From contig NMRA01000212.1 in NCBI GenBank assembly GCA_002633005.1, positions 488,472 through 552,471 on the forward strand: a stretch of 64,000 nucleotides of DNA, written 5' to 3'. The position numbers and the translations under genes were made by a program. Below, piece after piece: positions 38,001-49,700 of this stretch. The notes beneath the pieces are model-generated. The model had not been told where the DNA came from. It searched no databases and worked only from the letters and a program-made list of their open reading frames with translations. How positions within the stretch are numbered: the first letter of the stretch is position 1; each line of letters begins with the position of its first letter. This DNA is from Phoronis australis. Taxonomy: Eukaryota; Phoronida; Phoronidae.

Positions 38001-41000
38001 CAGTTTGATAGGATTACAAAAAATGTCCTGAACAACCACTGATACACAATGCATCACACATAGCTAAGCTACATCATTTTCAGTTGTAGTCACTAAAGTA
38101 GAAAAATTACAAGAAAATGACTGAAGAGCAAGCAATAAGCTAACACATATTACCTGGTCTGTGTTTGGTTTTCGACCAATCAGGACAAAACGTTCATGCT
38201 GAAGAGACTTGAGTGGCACCTGTTCTCTGCAGCAGACTTGAACAAGAAGGTCCTGCTTTGTAAAGAATTTGAAAACCTCAGAGACAGTATACAAAAAAAT
38301 AGTGATACGAGTAAACAATTCTGAGAGTAGTGCCTGACTCAGGATATGCAAAGGGCTCCGCCAGAATAACATTAAATCTTCATCAATAGATTAAATTCTT
38401 TAATCTCTGCTTAATTAACTAAGAAACTGTGAGGGAGTGACATAGTAATCAGACATTGGGTTTCAATGCTTGTCTTGAAAACACTAACCTTTTCATCTCC
38501 TTTGTTAATATCTGTGCAGAACCTGCAAGTAAAAAAATGTATCACTAAAGAGAAATCACCTGTTGGCCAATTCCTGTGTTGCTTTCCAACATATAATTTG
38601 CAATATCTTTACAGAGCTCGATTTGGCGACCTGCAGTTCACCGATGCCACTTCAAAACGTGTTTGGCAACCTCGTAAATATCCCAACTCACCACACAATA
38701 ATTCATCCGGAATTCACTTCAAAATTTGTGGTGACTTCCAAACTTAAATTACATTTTCCCAAGATTCAATTGGTTCACAATTGATTTTTTAGGTTCGTGA
38801 CTTCTACCATCAACTGTTCTTCCACGAGGTTCCGTACATGTCACGAAAAAATTAGCCAAATTGGTTTCATTTCATTACAAGGTTTTAGTATTCTAATGCC
38901 AGCAAACCAAATTTCAGAAAACTTTGTTGCTGCGAGGCTACCATCGTCTCCCGACAGATGTCGCAAAAAATTAGGAAATGCCGCAACAGGTACATGTACG
39001 AATCACGAGCGTATTGTTTTCAAAATGACGACTTTTCCTTTGTGACAAAAGGTGGAAAATTATGCACAAAAATGACGTTGATTAGATTGTTTTACACTTA
39101 AACGGATGTAACGGGCAAGGTATGTGTCAGTTTACTCCCAGATTTTGAATGCACCCCCGCTGGTCGTTAATTGTACACGGTGCTATAAGTTTCACGATGA
39201 GGTGACGTGTAGAACTACCTGGGCTGTGTGAAGTTTCGGGGTCTAACGAAGCTCAGCACATAGTGGTGCCTAGCTGAATTTTGACAATTAGTCTTCATAC
39301 TGCTAGTTGGCTAGACAACTACATCGCCCTAGATGCAACAGGCATACAGCGGCGGTAGTAGATCTTCATAAAAAAAAGTTACTTGCCTCAAAATACAGCA
39401 AATAAAGTCGAACCAAACATGCATATACACACATTGAGTTATCATTAAGAATACCATGACTGCGTAAAATTTTGACATGATTACTTGAACATATCCACAA
39501 AAATCTATCGTGGCTCGCTCAAGCTTCTCTCACCCAGTGCCATTTTAAGGAAAGTATGTGATATCATGGCTGTTGACGAACAAAAAGTCCAAGGGATGCA
39601 AATCTTAAAAAATACACTGGATATCTTCCCATGCCATTTTGCAAGTGTCAAGTGACAACTCACGTGCTTCACTCAGTCTCGCTATAGTCTTTGCTGGTCT
39701 TACGTGCCTCAGTTGAAATACTTTATTAGTGGTTATGGCGCACAGTGAAAAATTTAACGGCGACAAAAAAGTGGAGTTGGAATTCTTCACCAAAGTCACC
39801 TCAATTCCCATAGACATGCATCGTCAAAGATATGTACAGAACCAGAAAGGATTGATGAAGAAAGAAAGCACTTTTTTTAACATGGGTGGCGTACCATAGG
39901 GGGATTGGGGGCTGTAGCCCTCACTTTTTTCAGTACTGCACCACCCATGGTCTATGGGCAGTGCACTACAGGGGCTTAATAGCCCCCAACTTTTTTCAGT
40001 GCTGCGCTGCCTGTATTTAAATAATTTTAAGCGTAAAATGTATGTTTGACGATGTGAAAACTTCTTAGTCGGACAGCGTATTTCGCCTACTGCTCGTTTA
40101 AAATACATGGGACAAAATTGGTACAGAAAGAGTATTGTAGCTCCATCCAGCCAACCGAGGTCGGGCAGTTAGGGGCTAAAATACTTGTCATTGCTTTCTG
40201 TATGAATTTCGTTCCATGTATTTTAAACGGGCGGTAGATGATATCCGCTCACTGATTAAAAGTTTTCACCTCATCCAAAATACAGTCTACACTGTTAAAA
40301 CTATGACTTAAAAATGTACTTACTTTCTTCAGTGATCCTTTCTGCTTCTGCACATATCTTCGATGAAGCATAGTTACGAAAATTAAGGTGACTTTGGTGA
40401 AGAATTCCAACTCCACTTTTTGGTTAACGTTAACTTTTTCACCGCGCGCGCGATAACCACAAAGTATTTCAACTGAGTCACGTGACTTAGGCAAAGGATA
40501 CCACGAGACTGGGCGTGTGACCTTGCAAAATAGCATGGGGAGATATGAGGTGAAATTTGTAAGATTTGTGTCCCTTGGACTTTTTGTTCGTCAACACATG
40601 TAATTTCCTCAAAATGGCAATTACCTATAAGAGAAACTCGAGCAAACCGCGACATATTTTCATCGATTAATTTGTTCAAATTATCTTGACTGAATCGTCT
40701 CCAGACTTATGGTATGTGTTAGTAACTCCATGTGCATATATGCATGTGTCAGTTGATTTTATTTCTTGTATTTTGAAATTCGTAATTTTTGTGGGAATGT
40801 ACTATCGCCTTTGTATGCCTGGGGCATCCAGGGCGATATAATTGCCTACTAGTACTAGTCTACTAGTAGCCAGGCAGCTAGCTGTATGAAGACTGTCGTC
40901 ACAATACGGCTAGGTACCACTCAGTGTTTTTATTACATAGACCCCGAAATTGTACACAGCCAGGGTAGTTCTGCTCATCAGCTCATCATGAAACTTGTTT

Positions 41001-43405
41001 CAACATGTAAAGCTAAAGACCGGACAGGGTGCATGCAAAATCTGGGAGTCAACCGACACTCACCTTGTCTGTTACAACCGTTTAAGTGAAAAACAATGCA
41101 ACAAACGTCATTTTTTGCGTCATTCTTGACCTTTTGTAAAAATGAAGAGTATGTTGTCATTTTGAAAACAGTATGCCCGTGTCACGCGCACGTGCTATTT
41201 TCTAAATTTTTGCGAAAACTTCACAGCAGCAAAGTTTGTCGGTTTTTGGTATAAAAATTCTAAACACTTGTAACTAAATGAAACCAAGTCTGATAATTTG
41301 TTGTGACATCTACACAACCTCGTGGAAGAAGGACAGTTGATTGAAGAATCGGCGAAAAAAGAAACTGACCATCAGGTGACACAATATTTCATGGTGCCAC
41401 AAGCTGTTGCTAAAGATCGCTCCAAAACTTTAGCAGCAGAATACCGGTAGAATGCCATTTTTTCCAACACCGTTAAATAATTTAGTTTACTCAAGGAAGA
41501 CTGTAGTTTTTAATGACATTAATTTTGTGTCAGATTTGATCTTGTCATTTTCTTACCCACATTGGCGCAAAGCCGTATATTTATACAGCTTTGGCCTTTG
41601 CCGTTTGCGCCTAAGCTAGCCTACAGTACAGGCCCTACTAACCTTGGCACAAAGCTGTATATAAGTTAAATATACAGCTTTGTACCGTAATATAAAATCT
41701 GACACAAAATTAGTGTCATTGAAAACTACAGTCTTCCTTGAGTAAACTGAATTATTTAACGGTGTTGGAAAAATGGCATTCTACCGTTATTCTGCTGCTA
41801 AAGTTGTGGAGCGATCTTCTACGTCGGCTTTCGGTGTCACCTATTGGCCAGTTCCTTTCTTTGGCGATTCTTCAATGAACTGTTGTTCTTTCAGGAGGTT
41901 GCGTACACGTCACAACAAATTCTTGGAACTAGTTTCCCTTCATTATAAGTTTTTAGAATATGGATACCAAAAAAACGAATTTCAGAACAAATTTTGCTGC
42001 TGTGAAGTTGTCGCAAAATTTAGGAAATGGCGTGTGCGCGTGACACGAGCGTACTGTTTTCAAAACGACAACATACTTTTCATTGTTATAAAAGGTCGAG
42101 AATGACACAAGAAAATGACGTTTGTTGCATTGTTTTTGACTAAAACGGTTGTAATGGGCAAGGTGAGTGTCGTTTGATTCCCAAATTTTGCATGCACCCC
42201 GTCTGGTCTTTAGCTCTACATGTTGATACAAGTTTCACGGCGAGGTGACGACCAAAACTACCTGGGCTGTGTGAAATTTCAGGGTCTACGGTCGAAATAC
42301 ACACAGAGGTCAGTGGCGGATCTAGGATATCACAAGGGGGGGGCAACATTCTGTCTGGCTGTAAGCATTTGCGCAAACTGAACCACGATTGTAGATGCGC
42401 ATAGCACCGAATGGGGGGAGGTCGCCCAGGAAATTTTTCTGTTTTTACCTCTAAAAATCAAGCATTTTTCTTGATTCCTGAAGTATTATCCAAGAAAAAA
42501 AGGCCAAAAAAAAACACGGAGAACGTGTGAAACAGGAAAAACTTCAAGTACCAAAGACTCGAACTCACGACCTGACGGATAGAATGAGCGTGCGTTACCA
42601 CTACACCACCACGATTCAACTAGTTATCTAATACTAAGAGACCTACTTGTTTATGGTCCACAGTGTTTGCGCACGAAACCTATTTCTTTTTGTAATGCTT
42701 ATTACACGTTTTATATTTTGTGCCATCAATTCTTAACAAATTTGTCGTATTTAAAATAGTCTTCAAATGCCCAAAAGACCAAATCCGTTTTTCGTGTTGG
42801 CAATAATGACGGGATTGCTTTGGAAATCGTCTTAAGATAAGGTTTGACAAAGAGAGTATTGCCACTTTCTGAGTGATTCACTAAGGCTTCGATTAAAATT
42901 CACATCTTACCAGCAGCTTCTGTTTTTTCATCGTCAATCAGGTTCCATTTTCTTTAAAAAATGAAGTAAAACTTCTTCATTGCACAGTGGAGCAGACGAC
43001 GGAAACGGAGTCGTAGTGCGCAGCGCCACTGCCGGTCGCCTGGGATATCGCGGGAGAGCCTATACTTAGACATAGTTCCGTTACGAATGCGCCGTGTTTG
43101 GAATTTGACACTTGAAATTGGATTTGAGCCCCCCCNTTTTTGCGGCAGCCAAGAGGGGGGGCAGGGCCCCCTGCCCCCCCACCCTAAATCCGCCTATGGA
43201 GGTACCTAGCTGTATTTTGACGACGGTCTTCATGCAGCTAGCTGGCTGACAGCCCTACGGCTGACAGTTGAGTGAGTTGAGACCGCGGTAATGCAGCAAC
43301 TGGTCCACTGAATCTACTTTCTTACTGTAAACTAACGCCAGTTGTCTAATCAAGAACTTACGCTAATATCTTATCAACTGTCTTGTAGTCGGAAGCAACA
43401 GACAT
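26094..43405 (-). CDS. ZWILCH: Zwilch kinetochore protein (ROD-ZW10-Zwilch complex)
   Basis: Zwilch is a subunit of the RZZ complex, which builds the kinetochore corona and recruits dynein and Mad1-Mad2 for the spindle checkpoint. Sixteen phase-consistent exons (minus): 43405-43362, 38522-38489, 38276-38154, 36982-36795, 36048-35912, 35754-35678, 35107-34952, 34705-34553, 33766-33695, 33045-32961, 32284-32141, 29703-29624, 29092-28936, 27289-27127, 26617-26522, 26277-26094. About 630 residues, against about 591 in human. Recognisable family segments: FTWQPVTSILQSPP (exon 8), SPFHNLHEEL (exon 9), RLDLDFTESLW (exon 11), NVLQGGQIKP (exon 12), SLEGTTPLRLVAEIGLEKV (exon 13), SQDWASQYQLQPFL (exon 14). 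Exon 2 is only 34 nt. Exon 4 encodes an acidic, low-conservation linker. Exon 7's acceptor is uncertain because it lies in repeat sequence. The last exon either reads through to a stop at 26094 (modelled) or splices at GTAATT after 26159. Intron 1 is 4.8 kb of nested elements. Confidence 0.94.
27617..27832. repeat. GT-rich minisatellite in a ZWILCH intron
   Basis: Irregular units of GTGTTTGTGTGCTTGTGTGT type, some with GCATGAGT or GCGGGT variants. The His/Thr-rich and Cys/Val-rich frames on both strands are pure repeat translation. Confidence 0.95.
27864..27906. other. Perfect 15-bp-stem hairpin
   Basis: CAAATTTCTATCTTA (27864-27878) and TAAGATAGAAATTTG (27892-27906) are exact inverted repeats around 13 bases. 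It lies right after the GT minisatellite in a ZWILCH intron. Confidence 0.85.
28000..28900. other. ZWILCH intron 13, no feature seen
   Basis: AT-rich intron between exon 13 and exon 14, beyond the hairpin. No exon, RNA gene or repeat recognised. Confidence 0.55.
30275..31953. repeat. Higher-order tandem repeat carrying CTCF-like cores, copy 2 (longest)
   Basis: Starts with GCGGAGCGTTGAAATTCGCC and ends CCACGTATAAATATGTGG-GCGCATAAT; the start CGCCCACA and end TGTGGGCG are inverted. The interior is about three and a half units of 400-440 bp, each built from three related blocks of roughly 110-165 bp. Blocks are marked by CCACTAGATGGCG (30358), CCACCAGGTGATG (30760), CCACTAGGGGGCA (30907), TCACTAGGAGGCG (31023), CCACTAGGTGACG (31184), CCACTAGGTGGCA (31327), TCACTAGGAGGTG (31460), CCACTAGGTGGCG (31621) and CCACTAGGGGGCA (31764). 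It lies in ZWILCH intron 11. No protein-coding signal. Confidence 0.85.
33230..33625 (-). mobile_element. Probable tRNA-derived SINE or related repeat
   Basis: On the minus strand the start reads AACTCAGTGATTAGTGTGG, then a box-B-like GGTTCAGTCTTTG, which suggests a decayed tRNA-like head followed by a long body. It falls between ZWILCH exons 9 and 10. I did not find a second copy in the window, so this is a structural guess. Confidence 0.4.
35075..35386. repeat. Truncated copy 3 of the CTCF-motif repeat family
   Basis: Aligns with the last unit of 30275-31953 (blocks AAATCGTTGTCAGCCATCC, CCAATTTCAAGAAAATCC, and the CATAAATATG end). The central motif is deleted: AAAATGG-CGCAAAATAC stands where other copies have AAAATGGCCACTAGGTGGCGC. 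The left end of the repeat overlaps the modelled ZWILCH exon 7 acceptor. Confidence 0.75.
36100..36780. other. ZWILCH intron 4, no feature seen
   Basis: AT-rich intron sequence between exon 5 and exon 4; no repeats or exons recognised. Confidence 0.55.
37000..38150. other. ZWILCH intron 3, no feature seen
   Basis: Intron sequence with two related short blocks (GCCATCTATAGAATGCTGAA at 37018 and GCCATCTATAGAGCGCTGAA at 37183), a local duplication of about 165-bp offset. Open frames here show no family similarity. Confidence 0.5.
38790..41600. mobile_element. Giant inverted repeat in ZWILCH intron 1 (element copies B and C)
   Basis: Copy B (about 38790-40155, plus) and copy C (about 41600-40160, minus) are the same element as 15296-16740 facing each other. 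Example: TGTTCTTCCACGAGGTTCCG at 38815 reappears reverse-complemented near 41325. The centre near 40155-40220 is flanked by TTTAAAATACATGG and CCATGTATTTTAAA. No transposase frame. Confidence 0.8.
39895..40015. repeat. Duplicated GGGGGCTGTAGCCC-type repeat inside copy B
   Basis: Two adjacent units share AGCCCYCACTTTTTTCAGTR and the TGC(A/G)CYRCC boundary. A third unit is at 59140-59215 in the right flank. Short, GC-rich ends with a poly-T core; class unknown. Confidence 0.7.
41640..43260 (+). mobile_element. Element copy D, interrupted by a second transposon
   Basis: Mirrors copy C about a centre near 41610 (ACAAAGCTGTATA against TATACAGCTTTG hairpins on both sides). Its body is broken by the insertion at 42311-43199 and resumes at GAGGTACCTAGCTGTATTTT, which pairs with the start of copy C near 40880-40915. 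Confidence 0.75.
42311..43199. mobile_element. DNA transposon with CAGTGGCGGATCTAGG ends, nested in copy D
   Basis: Terminal inverted repeats are AGTGGCGGATCTAGG (left) and CCCTAAATCCGCCTATG (right), next to G-rich and C-rich runs. GAGGT flanks both sides, a short possible target duplication. The ends resemble hAT-like elements. The body recurs at 60650-61320 (TGTTTATGGTCCACAG, GTAATGCTTATTACA). On the minus strand 42545-42625 reads as a tRNA-like module (GTGTAGTGGTAACGCA then GAGTTCGAGTC). One N at 43136. No transposase. Confidence 0.75.
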
Positions 43406-43776
43406 CGTCAATCAGCAACAACCTACACAGAATGAGAATGTTCCCAGATCAGTACATGTTCTACACGGAACTCTTAAATATCGCGCCAGGTACCCTATAA
43501 ATAATTATTTCGAATAATGAAAAGGAAAACCCTAAAAATAATGCAGTCGTGATATTGTTTCGTCGAAATTTCTCTTTTGTTATGGTAACTAAAAATAAGA
43601 AGCTTTTAATTGTTATTTTATCATCAAACTACCTAAAAATTTAAAAAAACATGAAACGATTTTACGAACTTTTACGATAGATGTCACTTCAAACCAGGAA
43701 GTTGTGGTCAACGATGTGTTGACTGCGCCCTGTACATCCAGGCACGAAAGGGACCTCAAAACTCTTGCCTGCCAAA
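43406..43776. promoter_or_regulatory. Short bidirectional promoter between ZWILCH and the membrane-protein gene
   Basis: Only 371 bp separate the two divergent start codons, so promoter and both 5' leaders must fit here. Near the ZWILCH side is an E2F-like TATCGCGCC (43479-43487). TTTGAA on the ZWILCH strand (43688-43693) matches the cell-cycle homology region core. No TATA box is obvious at a fixed distance. ZWILCH family genes are mitotic, so cell-cycle sites would make sense, but both motifs are short and unproven. Confidence 0.6.
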
Positions 43777-46700
43777 ATGTCCGTTGAAAGTTCGGACAAT
43801 CCAAGCGACCCCATTACTTTTGAGGATTTAGGAATTCCTCGACAAGAACACACGCAGGACACAATCTTAGGAAAGGTCAGTAAGAGACACAGACATTCAT
43901 CACTGATTCATTTGTTGGTCGAGTAACTGTAATTTACAGTAGTGGCGAGACGGCAGAGACTGAGAGAGTGAAAGTGAAACTGAATGTGAGAAGCGATTGG
44001 ACTGGGAGTGCAAGTCACGCCCTTAGTGGTCTCATGGTTTGACTATGTAGCTGAAGACACGGTGATTAGCTGCTTTTTGCAATTGAAACGAAAGCCTTCA
44101 ATCAATGCTAATAATATGCAGAGTCGCTAGAATCACAGGGTAACCCATCAGACGGGGTTTTTTGTAAGCAGCATCCCCTGGTGTTCTACAGGTGTATAAT
44201 TGGTGATTGAAAGCCTTCAATGGATACCGAAACATGCAGTTAATTGCAGGAATCGCAGGGTAGACATTCCAGGAAAACCAGCACCCCTGGTGTTCTACAG
44301 GTGTAGAATCGGTGATTAGCTGCTATAGTTTGATCGAAAGCCTTCAATCAATGATAATACGCAGATCGCTAAAATTGCAGGGTAGTCCGTCAGAGCAGCT
44401 TGTCATTCGGCCATGTTAGTAGTGCCCCTGGTGTTCTACATGACTGGTGTAGAATTGCTAATTAGCTGTTAATATGCGATTGGAAGCCTTCAATTGATGC
44501 TAATATGCAGAATCGCTAGAATCACAGGGTAGCCGTTAGAGTTAAGCCTGTAATTCCTGAAAGCAGCGCCCCTGGTGATTAGTGGCCAATGTGCGATTGA
44601 AAGCCTTCAATCGATGCTTATATGCATAATCATTGGAATCGCAAAGTAGCCTATGAGTCAGAGCATACCATAATTCCATGTAAGTAGCGCCTCTGGTGGT
44701 ATAATGTTCAAAGGAGGCTTACTATTTTCCCTTCAAACTTTATTGCTGACATGCAGTTCTCCTTTGCTAATGTAACGAATAAGCCACTAGTACTGTGCCA
44801 TGCTCACCTGGTGGTGAATGTTATCAGGGTAATCTTTTACAATATGACGACATTAATTGACCTACACATATGATTTTGGTATCATTCGATTTCTTGCATC
44901 ATTATTGTTCCAAAAATGTACTAAAATATCTCTATCCTATTCCCTTAGTGTCAAATTTCTGCTCGCGGTATTTCCCGGTAGATACCCGCCATGTTGAATG
45001 GAAGGAATTGACCGAGACCCATTGACTCCGGGCCCCGAGCTGCGGTTCCATGGGTTTAAATTCCTATTGTGGCCCTGGAACGCATTCACTAGCAGGAATC
45101 CATGAAAAAAGGGGTTGTTTCCAAGGTCCAAATTTGTGAAAAGAGTATGACTTCCAAGAATTCCGTGGAAAAACGGTCAAATGATTTCAGTTCTAAAAAT
45201 TCATGGAAAAGGATGAAGTGCTGCCCCTTGTTGCTCCATGTAAACTCAGGAAAACATTAGGGAGAATCTCGTGCCGGTGAACACCATTCAGAATCGATGC
45301 TGCTGCTTCATTTATTAGCAACAGGTGTCAGTGTAATCTTGGGTTGAGTGAACATGGCGGTGTCAACTGTGAAATAGTATGAACAGAAATTTGACAATAA
45401 TTTAGTTAGGAAATGCGGTAGGGGACATTTTTGGATTGAAAACGATTGACGGAATTGAATGATACCAGGAAGAGATCTCTTCCTGATGATACGAATATGT
45501 GTAGGTTAATGTTGTCATATTCTAAACGATTACCATTATCAGTAAAACATATTAACTTATTGTGTATAGTAGATAGTGCTGTTTTTGTCAACATGCAACA
45601 TTCTTCAATCAAACTTTGTTTCAAAGCCAAAGCATGTTGTAGACTGTTGCCAGGCAACCCTTGCTCTCCCTTTTTTCTTCTACTGATTTCCAAGAAATTG
45701 AGAATTAAAAAAAACACAATTTTTACAATTGTGCTTGGGTTCTTGACAATTTCATGTAAGTCTTAGGAATTTCTGTCCTGCTGTGACTGAAATTAGTTTC
45801 AAGAAAAAGTTTAGGGTTTGATATTTCATTTAACAATGATGACAAGTGACTAGATCACCCGTCAAGTCTGTCAAATAGCTACAATTAGTGACTACTCACT
45901 CAATAAGTTGGTTAAATAAGCAGGTCTTGCTATTCACCTGACATTCTTTTCAGTGAGCCCATTGTGGAGACAGTGTGGCTCTTGAGCTCCAGACTCCTGT
46001 TTGGGTGACCTCCAGGTTCAAATTCTGATGTCACTGACTGACAATCGAGCATTGTACAAAGGTGTTTCCTACTCCTCACGCAACAGTATTGTTCGCCAAA
46101 TAGCTGATTTTTGCTATTTACCCAACAAACTTGTACGTAACATGGTTACGAGACACAACTGACATTGCTCAAAGAAATTATTTTCACTGTCTCCATGAGT
46201 GGCATGGAATGACCGATCAGATAAAATAAGCATTAGCTTTAATTGAATTCAAACTATTAAGTGACAATTTATAGGTAATAGTGCTTACCTTGTGTGCTTT
46301 GACTTTTCAAAAAGAAATGTGTGGCCATGCATTTGTTTGTGTTGAGTTAGTGATGCTCATGAAAATTATTACTGAGTGTTGTGTATGGTGTAAATAGCAA
46401 ATATCAGCTTATTTGACCAACCTGTTACTTAGCAAAACCTGGCTTATAAAGCTGACTTGACAGATAAATAGCATTGGCCTTGGGTTATATTATTTTCATT
46501 TTGTTCTCCTCTAGGACCATATAATGATGAAATCCTGAAGATAGAAATGTAGGAATGTTTTAGTGCAAAACTGTTGTTGATTGAGTGTTAATTGATATTG
46601 GCTTTAGGCAAGAACCTGTAGTGATATAACGAAGAAGGAAATAGCATATCTTGTTATTTCTCTACTAAGTCTGTCAAGTGCACTGGGTATAACCATCTAC

Positions 46701-49700
46701 AATGCAACTGGTTTCCCTAAGACAAGTGAAGACTTCACATTTGCCTTGCTTCTTATTTTACAGATAGGTGAGTATACATTTGAATGGAATATCTTGATTA
46801 TGGTACTATGGTAAAAAATATCCAATTCGGAAAAGCGATAAAGTAATTAGTTTGCTCATGGTCAGGCCTAAATGTACCAAATTTTAGAAATAGGCAATAT
46901 TGGCTGTCCCAAATTTAAGAATTAAGATCACCTCAATGTTATAGATGGATACTCATGAAAGCATTGAGTCAGTGGCCTTTTTCAATGATTTTATCAACAG
47001 TCAAGTATCAAAGCATATTATCTGGTATTTCAGAAATTTCACAAATGCCAAAATCAACCACTTTCCAATATTCAGAATCAAGAAATTTCAATTTTGGCTT
47101 AAAGTTTTGTGTCCAAATTTTAGAGACTGTCCCAAACTGGAGAGTGTTTACTGTATCAAGTATGATTATTTCATTTGAACAGATTATTATGTTTTAAAAT
47201 TTGTGGCAGCCAGTATGTCAGAGTTAAGTGTTACTTGACTGGCAACACCAAACTTGCACGATTTAGTTTCTGTCATCACTTTCACTTCTGTAAAACAACT
47301 TTCCCTGAGTTCAAACTGTCATACTTGCATATATGATATTATTTGTGTTGTAAAACCAATTTCAGACAAAAATAATTGCCAAAACTAGTGGTCATTCCAT
47401 ATTCCAAAGCCTCTAACATTGTTCTGAATTCCCACCAGTTTCTCGAAACATTATGCGATGATAGCCATGGTATAAAACTAAAAAAAACTGCTTTAATGAG
47501 AAAATGAAAAGTAAAACTTGACTGAATTGCCAAAAATATGTCCTAAATTGGTGAAATTTTATCGTATCCCGTTTATCAGTTCTCTTGACTGTCGGAAGTG
47601 TCTAATCAATCTACGTATAATATTTTATAGCTTATCTATCCTAAGTCTCCGATCTCAAGATTATCTCAAACTTTATTTAGTGGCCTCCAACTCGTATATC
47701 AAAAAGTAGGCTTTGTCAACTAGTAAAAGTATAATATTTTCTGAAAGAATAAAGATAGAGAATTATTATGTTTTATATTTATGCATCAATGCATCATTGT
47801 TATTGTTATGTTAACACTAGCCAAACTCTCATTTTTAAAAAGGTACATTCATAGTAAATAACGCCTCGGTTGATTTTAATAAACCTTTGTTAAGTGAAAA
47901 CTGCATCAGTTACCTCAAAAATGCCGTAACCAGAATTTTTTATTAGTCTTTTAGTTTGTTTTGTATGACAGATCAACTCACAAAATGTAAGGTATTCGTC
48001 TTTGTTACGTACCGTAAAAACTAGGTCTTTATATCGAAAATTCGAACAGCGTTTTTGAGATTGATGAATAAATATTGAGTTTGGAAAGTTTCAGTGAAAT
48101 TCACAGAGCTGCTTTGGAGAACTAATTTTCCTAAGTTTAAATAAATTAAGTCGATTTGCCGAAGCTGAGAGAAAGGCAATTAAGTTGGGGACCAATTTTG
48201 TAAGATATCTACCAAGTTCGTTGATGGATGTTTGTGAAATTTGGCAAAAAAGTTTCTTATCAAGGAGACAACAACAGTTGCCATGTTTCAGACAGATTTG
48301 ACTCTTTTTATTTCATATACTATATGATATTATTAAACACCAGAAGCACGCACTTTTCGTTGATCTTGTTGCACTTATTTTGGCAGTTGATGCTCATGTT
48401 CTTAATATGATCTCCGTAGGTTTTTGTGCATACTACGTCCTTCATGGAGTGTTCAGCGAACGGCCGTACGAGTTAATTGTATTTGTTGCCGCCACTTTCC
48501 TGCTCATTATCTACATTGTCATAAACTTCAGTATGGACGATACTAGTTCCACCAACACCGTGAAATTGGTAAGTGTCTTGTTAATGTTATTAGGACCCAA
48601 AGATTCAAGTTTGGCTAACTTCAGTACATCCTTTCTTAGAAATGGCTGATCAGATTCAAATGAAACTTTCAGATATTACGTGCTCTTCAATGCATAATTT
48701 TTCAGGTGTTGTTAGTGTTATAAGGAGTCCTTTTACAGTGTTCCACTTTTGCTTGTGGGGTTAGCAGATATAGCGCTTTTGGGATTTTAATGAACGAAAG
48801 GTTTCGTCTTTGTAAGATGAAATCAAATTGGCCATGTTATTGATTATACCATAATTGTTTCGCTATGAATGTACATTTTGTTTTTGGTAAATTTTACGGC
48901 TAATTGTGTTAACAACAAAAATTACTGGTTATAAGTATTAGGGTGGCAAAATTCTAATTACACAATGGATTAGCCATTAGCCACCTCACTTACTTGTTAA
49001 TTGCCTATTTTTTGGTCATGAAGAAAAACATCTCTGATGACGAATTCGGCTTCCGCCCAGCCGTCATGACGGAAATTCTGTCGAAATATTTTTGGCTTTT
49101 CCTTTAATTCTACTATGCTACCCTCCAGCAGAAATTAAATTCAATGGTTTAGCTTACCAAATTTTTACTTATTGTTTAACTTGTTGTAGGAATTTGATGT
49201 CTTATCTCAGTAATCTGAGGATGCCATATCTGTCGAGTGTATTTGATGCACAACCTGTATGCATCATACGCGTTTAAAATTACTCATAAATTATTTGATC
49301 TATCTAGTAATATTGAGATGAGATATTCAAAGTTGAACTAACCTAGTTGGTGAAGTTCAAACAAGTTTCTATTTTCTCCTGACTGGAGACTCCAGTTTAT
49401 GATTGATATGACTGACATGTATGAAGCCATTTCAAAAAACAGTAATAGTGAAGAAGCTCTTAAAAAAACACTCACAGGTAAATTCTCCAAAAATTAATTG
49501 CGCTGTGCATGTTTGATACATGCCTGTGGCACAGGTATGAAAATACCCAAAGGGCATGGATACAGGTCTGACTGACAGTTCTTACTAGTAGGAGACGGAG
49601 TGTATTTCACTACTTCTTTACGTGTCAAAATCAAGCAAGTGTAGCAAAACCATTTGCACTATGATGCTATGAACGGTATATTATAAATAGTCTCATTAAA

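Noticed and set aside
43387-43493. Plus-strand exon-like segment with TTGTAG acceptor and CCAG-GTACCC donor, antisense to ZWILCH exon 1
   Set aside because: ZWILCH exon 1 on the other strand explains the site with exact phase and homology; no partner exons on the plus strand.
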